Shown here: piece after piece, positions 27,339-36,631 of the stretch
Layout of the letters: the number at the start of each line of letters is the position of its first letter
How positions within the stretch are numbered: position 1 is the stretch's first letter
Assembly: GCF_029525575.1 (NCBI RefSeq)
Contig: NZ_JAPDIA010000008.1
Span: forward strand, 620,001 to 684,000
Source of the DNA: Cohnella rhizosphaerae
GTDB lineage: Bacteria > Bacillota > Bacilli > Paenibacillales > Paenibacillaceae
Direction of reading: 5' to 3'
Length of the DNA stretch: 64,000 nucleotides
Position numbers and translations under genes: made by a program
Notes under the pieces: model-generated
Database searches by the model: none
What the model saw: the letters and a program-made list of their open reading frames with translations, nothing else
What the model was told of the DNA's origin: nothing

Positions 27339-29018
27339 TTGTCCAAGAAAAACAGCACAGACAAATTATTGATTTACGCGCTTGGCGGCGTCGGCGAGAT
27401 CGGGAAAAATATGTATGTCGTTCAGTATGGGAACGACATCGTCGTCGTCGACGCAGGCTTGAAATTTCCGGAAGAAGAGATGCTCGGCATCGACGTCGTC
27501 ATCCCGGACATTACCCACCTGCTGGACAATCGCGAGAAGGTTCGCGGCATCCTCGTCACGCACGGACACGAGGACCACATCGGCGGGCTTCCTTACGTTT
27601 TGAAGCAGCTGAACGTGCCGATCTACGCCACGCGTCTGACGACCGGCCTGATCGAAAACAAGCTGAAGGAAGCGGGATTGCTCGGCGATACGAAGCGCAT
27701 CCTGATCACCGCGGATTCGGAAGTGCAGATGGGCGCGATCAAGGCGTCCTTCTTCCGCACGAACCACAGTATTCCGGATTCGGTCGGCGTTTGCCTCGAG
27801 ACGCCGGAAGGCGTCGTCGTGCATACGGGCGACTTCAAGTTCGACCATACGCCGGTCAACGATCAGTACGCCGACCTGCAGCGGATGGCCGAGATCGGCA
27901 AGCGCGGCGTGCTCGCGCTGCTGTCGGACAGCACCAACGCGGAGCGCCCCGGATTCACGCCGTCGGAGAGCAACATCGGCAAGGAATTCGAGGAGATCTT
28001 CCGCCGGGCGAAGCAGCGCGTCGTCGTCGCCACGTTCGCGTCGAACGTTCATCGGGTACAGCAGGTCATTAATGCGGCCGCCGAGACGCGCCGCAAGATG
28101 GCCGTCGTGGGCCGCAGCATGGTGAACGTCGTGACGATCGCTTCGGAGATGGGGTATCTGGACGTTCCCGAGGGCATGATCATCGAGCCCGAAGAAGTAA
28201 ACAAGCTGCCGGCCGACCGCGTCGTCATCCTGTCGACGGGCAGCCAGGGCGAGCCGATGTCCGCGCTGTCGCGCATGGCGCGCTCGACGCACCGCAAAGT
28301 AGACATCCTTGCGGGCGACACCGTCATTATTTCGGCGACGCCTATTCCGGGCAACGAGAAATATGTCGGCCGTACGGTCGACGAGCTTATGCGTCTGGGC
28401 GCGCACGTCATTTACGGACCCGGTTCCGTGTCCGGCGTGCACGTATCGGGTCACGGCAGCCAGGAAGAGCTGAAGCTCATGCTGAACCTGATTCGTCCGC
28501 AGTACTTTATTCCGATCCACGGCGAATACCGGATGCTTCGTCATCATGCCAACCTCGGCGAGTCCGTCGGCATCGACCGCGAAAATATTTTCCTGTGCGA
28601 CATCGGCGACGTCGTCGAATTCCAGAACGGCACCGCGCGCAAGGCTGGCAAGATTCCGTCCGGCAACGTACTGATCGACGGACTTGGCGTCGGCGACGTC
28701 GGGAACATCGTGCTTCGCGACCGCAAGCTGCTCTCCCAGGACGGCATTCTGGTCGTCGTCGTCACGCTGTCCAAGCAGGACGGCACGATCCTGTCCGGCC
28801 CGGACATCATCTCTCGCGGCTTCGTGTACGTGCGCGAATCCGAAGGCCTGCTCGAAGAAGCCAATCGGATCGTGACGGGCACGCTGCACAAGCTGATGAG
28901 CGACAACGTCAACGAGTGGGCTTCGCTGAAGACCAACGTGAAGGACGCGCTCGGGCGTTTCCTGTACGAGCAAACGAGAAGAAGACCGATGATCCTGCCG
29001 ATCATCATGGAAGTATAA
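27339..29018 (+). CDS. Ribonuclease J
   Basis: 559-aa beta-CASP metallo-beta-lactamase nuclease with 5'-3' exo- and endonuclease activity in mRNA and rRNA processing. The metal motif is complete (THGHEDHIGG), with HTGDFKFD, SDSTNAERPG (beta-CASP), STGSQGEPMSAL and the conserved HVSGHGSQEELKLML and PIHGEYRML. Its place after dapA is that of rnjB (ymfA) in B. subtilis, but the intact HxHxDH motif is what one expects of a J1-type catalytic subunit, so no number is assigned. Start TTG 27339, TAGGAGGT nine bases upstream. Confidence 0.93.
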   Translation: MSKKNSTDKLLIYALGGVGEIGKNMYVVQYGNDIVVVDAGLKFPEEEMLGIDVVIPDITHLLDNREKVRGILVTHGHEDHIGGLPYVLKQLNVPIYATRLTTGLIENKLKEAGLLGDTKRILITADSEVQMGAIKASFFRTNHSIPDSVGVCLETPEGVVVHTGDFKFDHTPVNDQYADLQRMAEIGKRGVLALLSDSTNAERPGFTPSESNIGKEFEEIFRRAKQRVVVATFASNVHRVQQVINAAAETRRKMAVVGRSMVNVVTIASEMGYLDVPEGMIIEPEEVNKLPADRVVILSTGSQGEPMSALSRMARSTHRKVDILAGDTVIISATPIPGNEKYVGRTVDELMRLGAHVIYGPGSVSGVHVSGHGSQEELKLMLNLIRPQYFIPIHGEYRMLRHHANLGESVGIDRENIFLCDIGDVVEFQNGTARKAGKIPSGNVLIDGLGVGDVGNIVLRDRKLLSQDGILVVVVTLSKQDGTILSGPDIISRGFVYVRESEGLLEEANRIVTGTLHKLMSDNVNEWASLKTNVKDALGRFLYEQTRRRPMILPIIMEV

Positions 29019-29050
29019 ACGGAAAACCTAGCAACCCGCACACTCAAACC

Positions 29051-29094
29051 AAAGGCCGCTTCCCCCGGATAAGTCCGGGCAGGCGGCTTTTTTT
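29051..29094 (+). terminator. Terminator of the RNase J gene
   Basis: Outer stem AAAGGCCGC with GCGGCTTT, inner CCCGG/CCGGG and seven T. Confidence 0.75.
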
Positions 29095-29230
29095 GGCGCT
29101 GCGCCTCCCGCTCGCCGAGCGCCGCGAAATCGCATAATGCGCGTCATTGCGCCCATACTATGTCGAACCGCCGTCGCCTGCGCCTACCGCAGCGCGGCGC
29201 AACCGCAGGATTGGGGAAGGAAGTGGCAAC

Positions 29231-29984
29231 TTGACGAACAACGAAACGCCTCGCGTGTCGGAGCAGCCCGCGACGCCGGACGAAGCGCGCAAAGGCTCGG
29301 TCGCGGCGGACAATATCGTCCAGCTCGGCACGGCGAGCGTGCCGCAGGCCGAGTCGAACGTGTTTTGCCTGACGATCATCGGCCAGGTCGAAGGACATAT
29401 GATGCTGCCGCCGCAAAATAAGACGACCAAGTACGAGCACGTTATCCCGCAGTTGGTGGCCGCAGAACAGAGTCCGAAGGTCGAAGGTTTGCTGATCGTG
29501 CTCAACACGGTCGGCGGCGACGTCGAGGCGGGCCTTGCGATCGCGGAGATGATCTCGTCGCTGTCGAAGCCGAAGGTGGCGGTCGTGCTCGGCGGCGGGC
29601 ACTCGATCGGCGTGCCGATCGCTGTAGCGGCCGATTATACGCTGATCGCCGAAAGCGCGACGATGACGATTCATCCGATCCGAATGAACGGTCTCGTCAT
29701 CGGCGTTCCTCAGACGTTCGAATATTTGGACAAAATGCAGGAGCGGGTCGTTCGCTTCGTCACGAGGCATAGCAGAGTCGGGGAGACGAAGTTCAAGGAA
29801 TTGATGTTCAAGACGGGCGAGCTTGCCCGCGACATCGGGACGACGGTCGTCGGGCCGGACGCGGTGTCGTACGGACTGATCGACGCGATCGGGGGGAATC
29901 GGCGAGGCGCTGCGCGAGCTCAACCGGCGAATCGCCGAGCGCAAGTTGGCGTTCGCCGCGCCGCAAGGGGGCGAGGTGCAATGA
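29231..29984 (+). CDS. tepA: ClpP-family serine protease TepA (YmfB; frame broken near the end)
   Basis: ClpP-fold protease linked in B. subtilis to protein translocation. Serine-site context VLGGGHSIGVPIAVAADYTLI, the catalytic His in MTIHPIRMNG and the conserved LNTVGGDVEAGLAIAEMI are visible. The G6 run at 29891-29896 breaks the frame; five G give YGLIDAIGGIGEALRELNRRIAERK and a stop at 29982-29984 that overlaps ylzJ (ATGA). Corrected length is about 250 aa. TTG 29231 after GGGGAAGGAAG. Confidence 0.88.
29891..29896 (+). other. Frame break 14: G6 run, +1 base (tepA)
   Basis: Five G give DAIGGIGEALREL. As given, the reading continues in the ylzJ frame. Confidence 0.8.
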
Positions 29985-30253
29985 CGCTGTATACGCCGAT
30001 GCCGATGGAGCTCGTGCTCGAAGGGTGGAGCGACGGACAGGCGCCGATGATCGAGGTGGAACTCGGTTCGCTTCGCATGCTGCTGACCCCGGTCGCCCCT
30101 GGCGTCGGGAAGCTCGTCCGTCTTGTCTCGGCGCCGCTCGATGCGTATCTGATGCCGTCCCTCGAGCCCGGCAAGCTGATTTGCTTCGGCTCGGTTTCGT
30201 CGAACCCGGTACCGGGAACGCCGTCGATCGGCGACGGGGAACGGGGACTTTAG
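29981..30253 (+). CDS. ylzJ: YlzJ family protein
   Basis: 90-aa small protein of the YlzJ family, found between tepA and spoIIIE in Bacillales. The start TLYTPMPMELVLEGW is family-typical (a short acidic beta-rich protein). Function unknown. ATG 29981 overlaps the tepA stop and has GGGGGCGAGG upstream. Confidence 0.8.
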   Translation: MTLYTPMPMELVLEGWSDGQAPMIEVELGSLRMLLTPVAPGVGKLVRLVSAPLDAYLMPSLEPGKLICFGSVSSNPVPGTPSIGDGERGL

Positions 30254-30300
30254 ACCGCCTGACGGCCGATCCTGGGCTCATGCGACGCTTCGGTAAACTA

Positions 30301-30309
30301 TGGTATAAT
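30301..30309 (+). promoter_or_regulatory. Extended -10 promoter for spoIIIE
   Basis: TGGTATAAT (TG plus perfect TATAAT at 30304-30309). The -35 region is weak. The -10 ends 21 bases before the start codon. Confidence 0.5.
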
Positions 30310-30330
30310 GGGTGACCGGAGGTGGCGGAG

Positions 30331-33039
30331 TTGGCCAAGCGCAAACGAAAAAAAGATACGCTGGGCGCAAGCCTCAAATACGAGATCTACGGCATATTGC
30401 TGATTACGATATCCGTCATCGCGATGTACGGCGAAGCCGCAGGCGGGCGTTCGCTATCCAAGCTGTTCGGCTATTTGCTGGGCAAATTTTATTTTCTGCT
30501 TCCGATCGCCGGCATCTGGCTCGGACTGCATGTCATGATCCGCAGAGCCTGGCCGCGAGGCTGGACGATCCGCCGAAGCGGCTTCGTCATGGTCTGCTGC
30601 GGTTTGACGCTGCTCAGTTCCATGAGCTTCGTCGATTCGCGTCTCGGCCCGCTCGAGGCGATTCGGCCCTCGGCGATTTTCAGCCAGACGACGCACCAGC
30701 TGTACGAGCAGCTGTGGAATGCGCCGATCGAAAACGAAGCCCGGATCACCGGAAAAGATATTGGCGGCGGACTGCTCGGCGCGATGCAATATTCGATATT
30801 TTACTGGCTGTTCGGCTATTACGGCGCGAAGTTCGTGTTGATCGTCGAGTTCGTGATCGCCTTCATGCTGCTGACGAACCGTTCCTACGTCGACATGATG
30901 AAAGGGATTCGCACGTTCGGCAAGCGCCTGCTGCCCTTGCTCGCGCAGCGGTTGTCCGGCGGACGCAAGCTGGCCAAGGCGAAGGCGGTGCCGGTCAAGC
31001 CAAGGGCGAAGAAAGGACAGGTCGCCGCGGCGATGGCGGGGATCGACGACGACGATTTTCAGGACGAACCCGTCGCACGGAACGCGGATGCGAAGAAGCC
31101 TTATTTCTTCCAACTGTTTCACGGCAAGCCCGGGGGACCGGAGGCTGCGGAGCCTGACGATCTGGACGGCGAACCCGCCCTGTATCCGTCCGCTCCCGCG
31201 GTCAACATCGCGGCCCGTCCGGAGGGGCGCGGCAAGAGCCGGAAGAAGGAAGCGGAGCCCGCGTTCGTGCCGATGGAAGAGCCTGTCGCGCCGGCCGTTC
31301 AAGCCCCCTACATAGAACCCGAAGACGATCCGGAGCGGACGTTCGCCGAGCCTGACCCAGGTCCGCGTTTCCACGATTTCGCCGATCAAGTACCTTCGTT
31401 CGGCGATGCCGACGAGTCGGCCTGGACCCAATCCGAGCTGGAGCTGGACGATCCGGCCGGCGTCGGTCACGAGATCGATGCGGCGGTACTGCCGGATACG
31501 GCGGCAGGCGAAGCCGTTCCCGTACAAGCTGCCGCGCCGGGTTCGGGACCGGACGGTTCGATCGCGGACGACGCGACGGCGACCGCCGCTGCGGCTCCCG
31601 TCAAGCCCAAGCGGGTGTACCGCATGCCGCCGATACATCTGCTCGGCAAGCCGCAAGGCGGCGGCAAGGGAGGCGCGGGGGACGGCGGCCGCGAGGTCGC
31701 GCGCAAGCTGGAGGCGACGCTCGAGAGCTTCGGCGTGCGCGCGAAGGTGCTCGACGTGGCCCGCGGACCCGCCGTCACGCGCTACGAGCTGCAGCCGGAC
31801 GTCGGCGTCAAGGTCAGCCGGATCGTCAGCCTGACCGACGACATCGCCCTGGCGCTCGCGGCGAAGGATATTCGCATGGAAGCGCCGATCCCCGGCAAGT
31901 CGGCGATCGGCATCGAGGTGCCGAACAACGAGGTCAGCGTCGTGACGCTGCGCGAAGTGCTCGAGACGCCGACCTTCCAGGAGGCGCCGAGCAAGCTGAC
32001 GATCGCCTTCGGCAGAGATATCTCCGGTCAGCCGATCGTCGGCAACCTCGCCCGCATGCCTCATATGCTCGTCGCGGGCGCAACGGGCTCGGGGAAGTCC
32101 GTATGCATCAACGGGATCATCACGAGTTTGCTGTACAAAGCCAAGCCCGACGAAGTGAAGTTTCTGATGATCGATCCCAAGATGGTCGAGCTTAACGTTT
32201 ACAACGGCATTCCGCATCTGCTGGCGCCCGTCGTCACGGATCCGCGGCGCGCTTCGCTCGCGCTGAAGAAGATCGTCGTCGAAATGGAAAAGCGCTATGA
32301 AAAGTTTTCCAAATCCGGGACGAGAAACATCGAAGGCTACAACAATTTGATGCTGAGCGGGGACAATCCGGATGGCGTGCTGCCTTATATCGTCGTCATC
32401 GTGGACGAGCTCGCGGACCTGATGATGGTGGCGGCCGGCGACGTCGAAGACGCGATCTGCCGTCTCGCGCAGATGGCGCGGGCGGCCGGCATCCACCTGA
32501 TCATCGCGACGCAGCGTCCTTCGGTCGACGTCATTACCGGCGTCATCAAGGCGAATATTCCGAGCCGGATCGCGTTCGGCGTCTCCTCGCAAGTGGACTC
32601 GCGCACGATCCTCGACATGGTCGGCGCGGAGAAGCTGCTCGGTCGGGGCGACATGCTCTTTCTGCCGATGGGCGCCTCGAAGCCGATCCGCGTGCAGGGC
32701 GCGTTCCTGTCGGACAACGAGGTCGAGTCCGTCGTCGCTTATGCGCGCGGCCAGGCCGAAGCGGAGTACAACGAAGAGCTCGTTCCCGAGATCGAGGAGT
32801 CGGACGATGCCGCGGACAACGAGCAGCTCGACGAGCTGTTCGATCAGGCGGTCGGCATCGTGCTCGAGGCCAAGCAGGCTTCGGTTTCGCTGCTGCAGCG
32901 CCGCATGCGCATCGGCTACACGCGCGCGGCGCGCCTGATCGACTCGATGGAGGCGAGGGGCGTCGTCGGTCCGTACGAAGGCAGCAAGCCCAGAGAGGTG
33001 CTCGTCACGCTCGAACAATTCCAACAGCGCTCTTCCTGA
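30331..33039 (+). CDS. spoIIIE: DNA translocase FtsK/SpoIIIE
   Basis: Membrane-anchored DNA pump that moves the chromosome through the division or sporulation septum. About 902 aa: N-terminal membrane segments (ILLITISVIAMYG, FYFLLPIAGIWLGLHVMI, FVMVCCGLTLL, and near 160-190), a long acidic/proline-rich linker (about 230-440), alpha and beta motor domains with Walker A GATGSGKSVCING, Walker B VVIVDELADLMM and the ATQRPSVDVITGVIK motif, then the gamma winged-helix domain (QASVSLLQRRMRIGYTRAARLID) that reads KOPS/SRS. TTG 30331 chosen for GGAGGTGG seven bases upstream and the start MAKRKRKK. Confidence 0.95.
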   Translation: MAKRKRKKDTLGASLKYEIYGILLITISVIAMYGEAAGGRSLSKLFGYLLGKFYFLLPIAGIWLGLHVMIRRAWPRGWTIRRSGFVMVCCGLTLLSSMSFVDSRLGPLEAIRPSAIFSQTTHQLYEQLWNAPIENEARITGKDIGGGLLGAMQYSIFYWLFGYYGAKFVLIVEFVIAFMLLTNRSYVDMMKGIRTFGKRLLPLLAQRLSGGRKLAKAKAVPVKPRAKKGQVAAAMAGIDDDDFQDEPVARNADAKKPYFFQLFHGKPGGPEAAEPDDLDGEPALYPSAPAVNIAARPEGRGKSRKKEAEPAFVPMEEPVAPAVQAPYIEPEDDPERTFAEPDPGPRFHDFADQVPSFGDADESAWTQSELELDDPAGVGHEIDAAVLPDTAAGEAVPVQAAAPGSGPDGSIADDATATAAAAPVKPKRVYRMPPIHLLGKPQGGGKGGAGDGGREVARKLEATLESFGVRAKVLDVARGPAVTRYELQPDVGVKVSRIVSLTDDIALALAAKDIRMEAPIPGKSAIGIEVPNNEVSVVTLREVLETPTFQEAPSKLTIAFGRDISGQPIVGNLARMPHMLVAGATGSGKSVCINGIITSLLYKAKPDEVKFLMIDPKMVELNVYNGIPHLLAPVVTDPRRASLALKKIVVEMEKRYEKFSKSGTRNIEGYNNLMLSGDNPDGVLPYIVVIVDELADLMMVAAGDVEDAICRLAQMARAAGIHLIIATQRPSVDVITGVIKANIPSRIAFGVSSQVDSRTILDMVGAEKLLGRGDMLFLPMGASKPIRVQGAFLSDNEVESVVAYARGQAEAEYNEELVPEIEESDDAADNEQLDELFDQAVGIVLEAKQASVSLLQRRMRIGYTRAARLIDSMEARGVVGPYEGSKPREVLVTLEQFQQRSS

Positions 33040-33062
33040 TTCGTCGGGAGGGCGTTTTTTTT
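33028..33062 (+). terminator. Terminator overlapping the spoIIIE stop
   Basis: CGCTCTTCC (33028-33036) pairs with GGGAGGGCG (33046-33054), followed by eight T. Confidence 0.75.
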
Positions 33063-33067
33063 GTCCA

Positions 33068-33098
33068 TGAATAGCCATCCATGACCTTCCTCATACTA
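33068..33098 (+). promoter_or_regulatory. Consensus sigma-G promoter of sleB
   Basis: TGAATA (33068-33073), 18-base spacer, CATACTA (33092-33098): both boxes equal the forespore sigma-G consensus. It lies 69 bases before sleB, whose B. subtilis counterpart is a sigma-G gene. Confidence 0.75.
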
Positions 33099-33166
33099 TC
33101 CTCAAGCATGCCCGCGGCCCACCAGGGCTGCGCGCACGAACGACGATTAAGGAGAGGAAGGCGTGA

Positions 33167-33970
33167 ATGAAAATGCGCTATCGTTTGGTTATTTTGACCG
33201 TGTGCCTGGTCTGCTGCCTGTTCGGGCTTTATACGCTGAACCGGCTCGACAAGCCGCACGCGGCGCGCGAGGTGTTCAGCAGTGCCGTCATCAAAAGCGG
33301 CGCATCGGGCAAGGACGTTTACGAGCTCCAGGGCAGACTTAAATACTTAGGCTACTTTAGCGGTAAAGTGGACGGCAATTTCGGGTCGGCCACGCTGAAT
33401 TCGGTCAAGTGGTTCCAATGGAAGTTCGGGATGAAGGCGGACGGCGTCGTGGGCGGCAAGACGAAGCTGAAGTTGTGGGAAGCGACGAAGGATTGGAAGC
33501 CCACCGCTGCCGATCTCGGCAAGGAGACCGGATCGGGACAAAACGCCGGCGGCGGTAACGGAGGCGGCGGCGGATCGAACGAGGCCAACCTGCCCGCGTC
33601 GAACGATATGGGACTGTCGGCCAACGACTTGAAGCTGATGGCCAACGCCGTATACGGCGAATCGCGCGGCGAGCCTTACGAAGGGCAGGTTGCCGTGGCG
33701 GCGGTTATCTTGAACCGCGTTCGCGCTTCGGAGTTCCCCAACACCGTATCGGGCGTCATTTTCCAGCCGGGCGCCTTCACCGCGGTGGCGGACGGCCAGA
33801 TCTATCTGACCCCCAACGAGACGGCCGCCAAAGCCGTCAAGGACGCGCTGTCCGGCTGGGATCCGACGGACGGCTGCCTGTATTATTTCAATCCGAAGAC
33901 GGCGACTTCGAAGTGGATCTGGTCGAGGCCGCAGTACAAGACGATCGGGCAGCATATTTTTTGCAACTGA
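33167..33970 (+). CDS. sleB: Spore cortex-lytic enzyme SleB
   Basis: Germination-specific cortex hydrolase (lytic transglycosylase type). 267 aa: N-terminal signal/anchor (LVILTVCLVCCLFGLYTL), peptidoglycan-binding domain 1 (GKDVYELQGRLKYLGYF ... FGSATLNSVKWFQ), a Gly/Asn linker, and the C-terminal hydrolase_2 domain with MANAVYGESRGEPYEGQVAVAAVILNR (catalytic Glu) and CLYYFNP. ypeB, which follows sleB in many bacilli, is not next to it here. Stand-alone transcription from a sigma-G promoter is likely. Confidence 0.93.
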   Translation: MKMRYRLVILTVCLVCCLFGLYTLNRLDKPHAAREVFSSAVIKSGASGKDVYELQGRLKYLGYFSGKVDGNFGSATLNSVKWFQWKFGMKADGVVGGKTKLKLWEATKDWKPTAADLGKETGSGQNAGGGNGGGGGSNEANLPASNDMGLSANDLKLMANAVYGESRGEPYEGQVAVAAVILNRVRASEFPNTVSGVIFQPGAFTAVADGQIYLTPNETAAKAVKDALSGWDPTDGCLYYFNPKTATSKWIWSRPQYKTIGQHIFCN

Positions 33971-34059
33971 TCTTTTTTTCTGCCGCGCCTTATTTGCTTC
34001 GGGCTTGACCATGCGCTAGAATGGGCTTGAATCCAGAATCAGGGAAGGGATCTGAGGCC

Positions 34060-35358
34060 TTGCAGACTGAAGTGTTCCAGCGCGGCGCAGTCGGCCGGAT
34101 GCGCATCCACGTATTGCCGACCACCCGGTTCAAGACCTTTTCACTGTCGCTGTTCGCCGGCGTTCCGCTGAGCGAATCGACCGTCACGCCGGTCGCGCTC
34201 GCGCCGTTCGTGCTTCGCCGCGGCACCCGGTCCTACCCGGAGACGATCCAGTTCCGCGAGCGCCTCGACGAGTTATACGGCGCCGGCTTCGGCTTCGATA
34301 TTTACAAACGGGGCGACTATCAGATCGTTCAATTCCGCCTTGATATCATTAACGACGCATTCGTGTCCTCGAGCCAGTCGCTGTTGGAAGAGGCGCTGCG
34401 TTTCCTCGGCGAGGCGTTGACGGAGCCGGCCCTGGAGGGCGGCGCCTTTAACGCCAAGTACGTCGAATCGGAAAAAACGACCGTACTAAAACGGATCGAG
34501 TCCATTATCAACGATAAAATCCGCTATGCGGCGGAGCGCTGCCTCGAGGAGATGTGCAGAAACGAGCCTTACAGGCTGCTCGCGCTCGGCCGCAAGGAAG
34601 AGCTGCCGCAGATCACGCCCGCAACGTTATACGAGAGCTACCGACGATGGCTGGACGAAGCGGTGTTCGACCTGTACGTGTCCGGCGATACGTCGCTCGA
34701 ACAAGTGGCCGCATGGGCCGGGCAGTACTTCAAGCTTCCGGACGGTCAGCCGGGCGGCTATCGCGCCGCCGAGATCAAGCCCGCTTCCGAGGCGCCGCGG
34801 ACGATCGTCGAACGGCTGGACGTGGGCCAAGGCAAGCTTAACCTCGGATTGCGGACCGGGATTGCCTATTCCGACGACCGCTACCCGGATTTGCTCGTAT
34901 ACAACGGCGTATTGGGCGCTTTCCCGCATTCCAAGCTTTTTATCCACGTTCGGGAAAAAGCCAGTCTCGCTTATTACGCCTCTTCCCGTCTCGACGGCCA
35001 CAAAGGCTTGCTCACGATCCAGTCGGGCATCGAGATCGCGAATTACGAACGCGCGCTTGACATTATCCGCGAGCAGCTCGACCAGATGCGGGCGGGCAAC
35101 ATCGAGGAGCAGGAGCTTTCCAAGACGAAGGCGATGCTCGTCAATCAGCTGCGCGAGATTCAGGACTCGGCATTCGAGCGCATTGCGTTCGACTTTAACG
35201 GCGTCGTATCGGGCAAGCAGCGGAGCGCGGACGAACTGATCGCGGCGATCGCGTCCGTGACGGCGGAAAGCGCCGCCGCGGTAGCCGGGGGCGTCGGACT
35301 GGATACGATCTACTTCCTGCGCGACCTGAAGGAGGAGGCGGCCCATGTCCAAGCTTGA
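34060..35358 (+). CDS. ymfF: M16-like peptidase homologue YmfF, probably inactive
   Basis: About 432-aa insulinase-fold protein paired with the next gene, as in B. subtilis ymfF-ymfH. The HxxEH zinc motif is absent: the corresponding region reads VLRRGTRSYPETIQFRERLDELYGA, so it is a non-catalytic partner of the YmfF type. FPHSKLFIHVREKASLAYYASSRLDGHKGLL is the typical C-terminal motif. TTG 34060 is favoured (AGGGAAGGGA upstream); ATG 34021 is possible. It overlaps ymfH by 14 bases. Confidence 0.9.
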   Translation: MQTEVFQRGAVGRMRIHVLPTTRFKTFSLSLFAGVPLSESTVTPVALAPFVLRRGTRSYPETIQFRERLDELYGAGFGFDIYKRGDYQIVQFRLDIINDAFVSSSQSLLEEALRFLGEALTEPALEGGAFNAKYVESEKTTVLKRIESIINDKIRYAAERCLEEMCRNEPYRLLALGRKEELPQITPATLYESYRRWLDEAVFDLYVSGDTSLEQVAAWAGQYFKLPDGQPGGYRAAEIKPASEAPRTIVERLDVGQGKLNLGLRTGIAYSDDRYPDLLVYNGVLGAFPHSKLFIHVREKASLAYYASSRLDGHKGLLTIQSGIEIANYERALDIIREQLDQMRAGNIEEQELSKTKAMLVNQLREIQDSAFERIAFDFNGVVSGKQRSADELIAAIASVTAESAAAVAGGVGLDTIYFLRDLKEEAAHVQA

Positions 35359-36631
35359 TTATCCGAAGCTGCAGGAGACGCTCTACCGCGAGATACTGGA
35401 CAACGGTCTCGAGGTATTCGTACTGCCGAAGCCCGGCTTTACGAAGACGTACGCGACCTTTACGACCAGATACGGCTCGGTGGACAATCATTTCCGCCCC
35501 GAAGGGCAGGAGGCGCGCGCGGTACCGGACGGCATCGCCCATTTCCTCGAGCACAAAATGTTCGAAGAGCCCGAAGGCGACGTCTTTTCCCGCTTCGCCG
35601 AACAGGGTGCTTCCGCCAACGCTTTCACGAGCTTCGACCGGACGTCGTATTTGTTTTCGACGGCGGGCGATCCGCTCGCGAGCCTGGATACGCTGCTCGA
35701 TTTCGTGCAGAATCCGTATTTTACGGACGAGAACGTGGAAAAAGAAAAAGGCATTATCGTCCAGGAAATCAACATGTACAAGGACAATGCGGATTGGCGC
35801 GTCTACTTCGGCTTGATCGAAGCGCTGTACGAGAAGCATCCCGTGAATATCGACATCGCAGGCACGGAAGCGTCCGTTCGTTCGATCACGAAGGAGCAGC
35901 TTTACGATTGCTACCGGACGTTTTATCATCCTTCCAACATGACGCTGTTCGTCGTTGGGGGGATCGAACCGGAGGCGACGCTCGAACGGGTCAGGCGCAA
36001 TCAGGCGCGCAAAACGTTTGCCCCCGGCGGCCAAATCGAGCGTCTGTTCGAAGCCGAACCGTCCGGCGCGCGCGAAAAGCGCCGCGTCGTCAAACTGCCG
36101 GTATCGCTTCCCAAGTGCATGATCGGCTTCAAGGAATCCGGCCCGTTCCCCGACGGGGAGGCGGGCATCCGCAGAGAGCTCGCGGCCAAGCTGATGCTCG
36201 ACGTGCTGATCGGCTCGAGCTCGCCGGTTTACCAGCGACTTTATGACGACAATCTCATCTCGGACAGCTTCGGACACGAGTACAACACGGGCCCGGGCTA
36301 CGCGTTTACGGTCATCGGCGGGGATACGCGGGATCCCGACGAATTGTTGAAGCGCGTCGCGGCGGCGATCGACGAAGCGATCAAGAACGGTCTCCCGCAA
36401 GCGTCGTTCGAGCGCACGCGGGCGAAAAAGATCGGCGCCTATTTGCGAATGTTGAACAGTCCCGAAGCGATCGCCGGCGAATTTACCCGCTACCGCTTCA
36501 AGGGCGGAGATCTGTTCGACGTCGTGCGTTTGTACGAGAGCATCACGCTGGACGAGGTTCATGATCGGCTTCGTCTGCTGGGCGACGACGGCAGCAGATC
36601 GGTCTGCATCGTCCGATCGGACGCCGAGTGA
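35345..36631 (+). CDS. ymfH: M16 zinc protease YmfH
   Basis: 428-aa insulinase-family peptidase with a full zinc motif (AHFLEHKMFEEPEGD) and the downstream Glu (VQEINMYKDNADWRV). Probably forms a heterodimer with YmfF, by analogy with other active/inactive M16 pairs (inference). The G6 run at 35957-35962 is in frame (FVVGGIEPE). It overlaps ymfI by 4 bases. Confidence 0.93.
   Translation: MSKLDYPKLQETLYREILDNGLEVFVLPKPGFTKTYATFTTRYGSVDNHFRPEGQEARAVPDGIAHFLEHKMFEEPEGDVFSRFAEQGASANAFTSFDRTSYLFSTAGDPLASLDTLLDFVQNPYFTDENVEKEKGIIVQEINMYKDNADWRVYFGLIEALYEKHPVNIDIAGTEASVRSITKEQLYDCYRTFYHPSNMTLFVVGGIEPEATLERVRRNQARKTFAPGGQIERLFEAEPSGAREKRRVVKLPVSLPKCMIGFKESGPFPDGEAGIRRELAAKLMLDVLIGSSSPVYQRLYDDNLISDSFGHEYNTGPGYAFTVIGGDTRDPDELLKRVAAAIDEAIKNGLPQASFERTRAKKIGAYLRMLNSPEAIAGEFTRYRFKGGDLFDVVRLYESITLDEVHDRLRLLGDDGSRSVCIVRSDAE

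Noticed and set aside
30454..33078. Antisense open frame over spoIIIE
   Set aside because: Shadow of a well-recognised translocase; no ribosome site or motif.
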